Source: an uncultured Mailhella sp.
GTDB taxonomy: Bacteria > Desulfobacterota > Desulfovibrionia > Desulfovibrionales > Desulfovibrionaceae
DNA length: 13,623 bases
NCBI GenBank assembly: GCA_910577155.1
Contig: CAJTMS010000050.1
Coordinates: 1-13,623 of the forward strand
Reading direction: 5' to 3'
Each line of letters begins with the position of its first letter. The stretch's first letter is position 1. Position numbers and translations under genes: made by a program. The notes beneath the pieces were generated by a model. The model ran no database searches. It was not told where the DNA came from and was given only the letters and a program-made list of their open reading frames with translations. This document shows, piece after piece, positions 12,464-13,623 of this stretch.

Positions 12464-13623
12464 TTAATTTGCTTCTTCATAATTCAAATACTTACCTTCT
12501 TCAAAAATTTTCTTTCCAAAATAATAAGTAATGTGTGGAACTCTTTTTTCAAGTATAGAATAATCATCTGAAAGATACGTAAAAAGATGTAAGAATAAAT
12601 TTATATTACTTATATAATTTCCTTTTGAAATATCAACCAGTTCTCCATTAGGTAATCTTATTGCCAACAAAACATTATGGCTATCATTAACCACATCTTC
12701 TGCTGTAACATCCTTTGCTTCCTGCTCATTTACATCATAAATATTATTACCTTTAAACTTAGCACCAAGATATGAATATGCACCATGATCACCCAATAAA
12801 ATAATAATTGAGTTTGGATCATGTTTAATAATGTAATCTATAATTTCCATATTCTCTGTATTAGCTTGTTGTATTGCCTTTTGATAACGTTCACTTTTTA
12901 CTAACTCTTCACGCCCAGTTATAGTAAATTGATAACCTACAGGAGCATGGGTCGCACCACCTTTTATAATGCAAAACTGAGGAATTTTACTGCCTGCAAT
13001 AGTCTTAACTTTATCCAACAGACTTTCATAAAAAGGAGAAACCAAGTTATTATTCATAACAATTTTATATTTCATATATTCAAAAATAGGCAAATAATTA
13101 TATAATGATTGCAAATCAATATTTCTACCAATTGAATTTATTTCATCCAAATATTTATCATTGCGATGCAAATAATAAGACATTTCAGCAACACTAAATG
13201 AAATATAGTAACCATTATCTTTAAAAATTTTATAAACAAAATTTGCCTCATTTCCGCCTATAATTTCACGAATAATAGAAAAACCGTCAGATTGTCCTGC
13301 AGAAAGATATGTAGGCTCAACTCTTCCCATTGTATATGTATCAGTAAATGAAATTAATGTTCCTATATGTAATGAATTGGCATTATTAAAATTCATAAAA
13401 TTATTTTCTTTCAAATAATTCATAAAATCAATATTATCATAGTGATACATTTTTTTTATTGTATCATACCCTTGATATGATTCTTGCCAAAAGAAATAAA
13501 CATTTGGTTTTCTGAGAAAATTTGGTTTAATATCAAATGAAGAAACAATGTTATCAATTTTTATATGTTCTCTATTTATTATTGCTGTATATTTATATAA
13601 TAAACGACAAAATCTGCCACCTG
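12464..13623 (-). CDS. Alkaline-phosphatase-superfamily (sulfatase-like) protein, 5' end beyond the window
   Basis: The reading frame is open from the right edge to TAA at 12464-12466, giving 385 visible residues. An ATG at 13450 is internal, because the family's first strand lies upstream of it: KPNVYFFWQESYQG (38-51 of the visible part). Metal- and catalysis-type residues appear in family order: E47 in WQESY, T88 in SLHIGTLISF, H225 in GATHAPVGY, and D278-H279 in LLGDHGAYSY. This layout (Glu, Thr, His, Asp-His) recalls LtaS and phosphoethanolamine transferases better than sulfatases, which use a Cys/Ser-derived formylglycine. Membrane segments, if any, would be in the missing N-terminus. 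It likely modifies or hydrolyses a surface glycan or lipid headgroup. DNA is far more AT-rich than the mla operon, a sign of separate origin. It converges on perM across the terminator. Confidence 0.8.
   Translation of the reverse strand, partial: GGRFCRLLYKYTAIINREHIKIDNIVSSFDIKPNFLRKPNVYFFWQESYQGYDTIKKMYHYDNIDFMNYLKENNFMNFNNANSLHIGTLISFTDTYTMGRVEPTYLSAGQSDGFSIIREIIGGNEANFVYKIFKDNGYYISFSVAEMSYYLHRNDKYLDEINSIGRNIDLQSLYNYLPIFEYMKYKIVMNNNLVSPFYESLLDKVKTIAGSKIPQFCIIKGGATHAPVGYQFTITGREELVKSERYQKAIQQANTENMEIIDYIIKHDPNSIIILLGDHGAYSYLGAKFKGNNIYDVNEQEAKDVTAEDVVNDSHNVLLAIRLPNGELVDISKGNYISNINLFLHLFTYLSDDYSILEKRVPHITYYFGKKIFEEGKYLNYEEAN

Noticed and set aside
13448..13450. ATG at 13450 as the start of the right-edge gene
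   Set aside because: The frame stays open to the window end and the upstream residues contain the family's first strand and metal-ligand Glu, so the true start lies beyond 13623.

Overview
The window reads as chromosomal DNA of a Gram-negative, anaerobic-type bacterium, most likely a low-GC member of the Desulfovibrionales or a close deltaproteobacterial relative. Three things point there: a complete Mla-type phospholipid transport system (so there is an outer membrane), a HypC hydrogenase-maturation chaperone, and a fused B12-binding radical SAM/DUF2344 protein. I place the lineage by family knowledge and gene content, not by any database match. No tRNA, rRNA, CRISPR array, insertion sequence or phage gene was seen.

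Left edge (1-1034, minus): the 5' part of a family-8 glycosyltransferase that runs off the window, with a plausible promoter. Then 387 bases without a convincing gene, ending in a good sigma70-like promoter (1364-1392). Positions 1422-4406 (plus) hold a small Sm-like conserved protein, a strong stem-loop and an 863-residue radical SAM fusion protein.

Middle (4425-6985, minus): hypC, an MFS transporter and a P1-family (DmpA-type) peptidase, closely spaced and probably one transcript from a sigma70-like promoter at 7017-7045. hypC is the only hydrogenase gene present. Its transcript diverges from the next operon across a 163-base intergenic region.

Right-centre (7149-12197, plus): seven tightly packed genes, mlaE-mlaF-mlaD-mlaC-mlaA-gpt-perM. 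mlaEFD encode an inner-membrane ABC/MCE complex, mlaC a periplasmic phospholipid carrier and mlaA the outer-membrane component. A Gpt-like purine salvage phosphoribosyltransferase and an AI-2E/PerM-family membrane protein follow in the same unit. mlaB is absent. About four imperfect copies of a ~21-base direct repeat begin in the last codons of mlaF and fill the mlaF-mlaD gap. The operon is followed by a GC-rich structured block, a short perfect palindrome and a probable bidirectional terminator (12375-12417).

Right edge (12464-13623, minus): a very AT-rich, 5'-incomplete gene for an alkaline-phosphatase-superfamily protein. Its Glu/Thr/His/Asp-His layout resembles phosphoglycerol or phosphoethanolamine transferases of the LtaS type more than true sulfatases. 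With the glycosyltransferase at the other edge it suggests that surface-glycan genes flank this core segment. I found no clearly new multi-gene system. The best leads are the repeat at mlaF, the 3' structured block after perM, the right-edge enzyme, and the non-lipoprotein-like MlaA.
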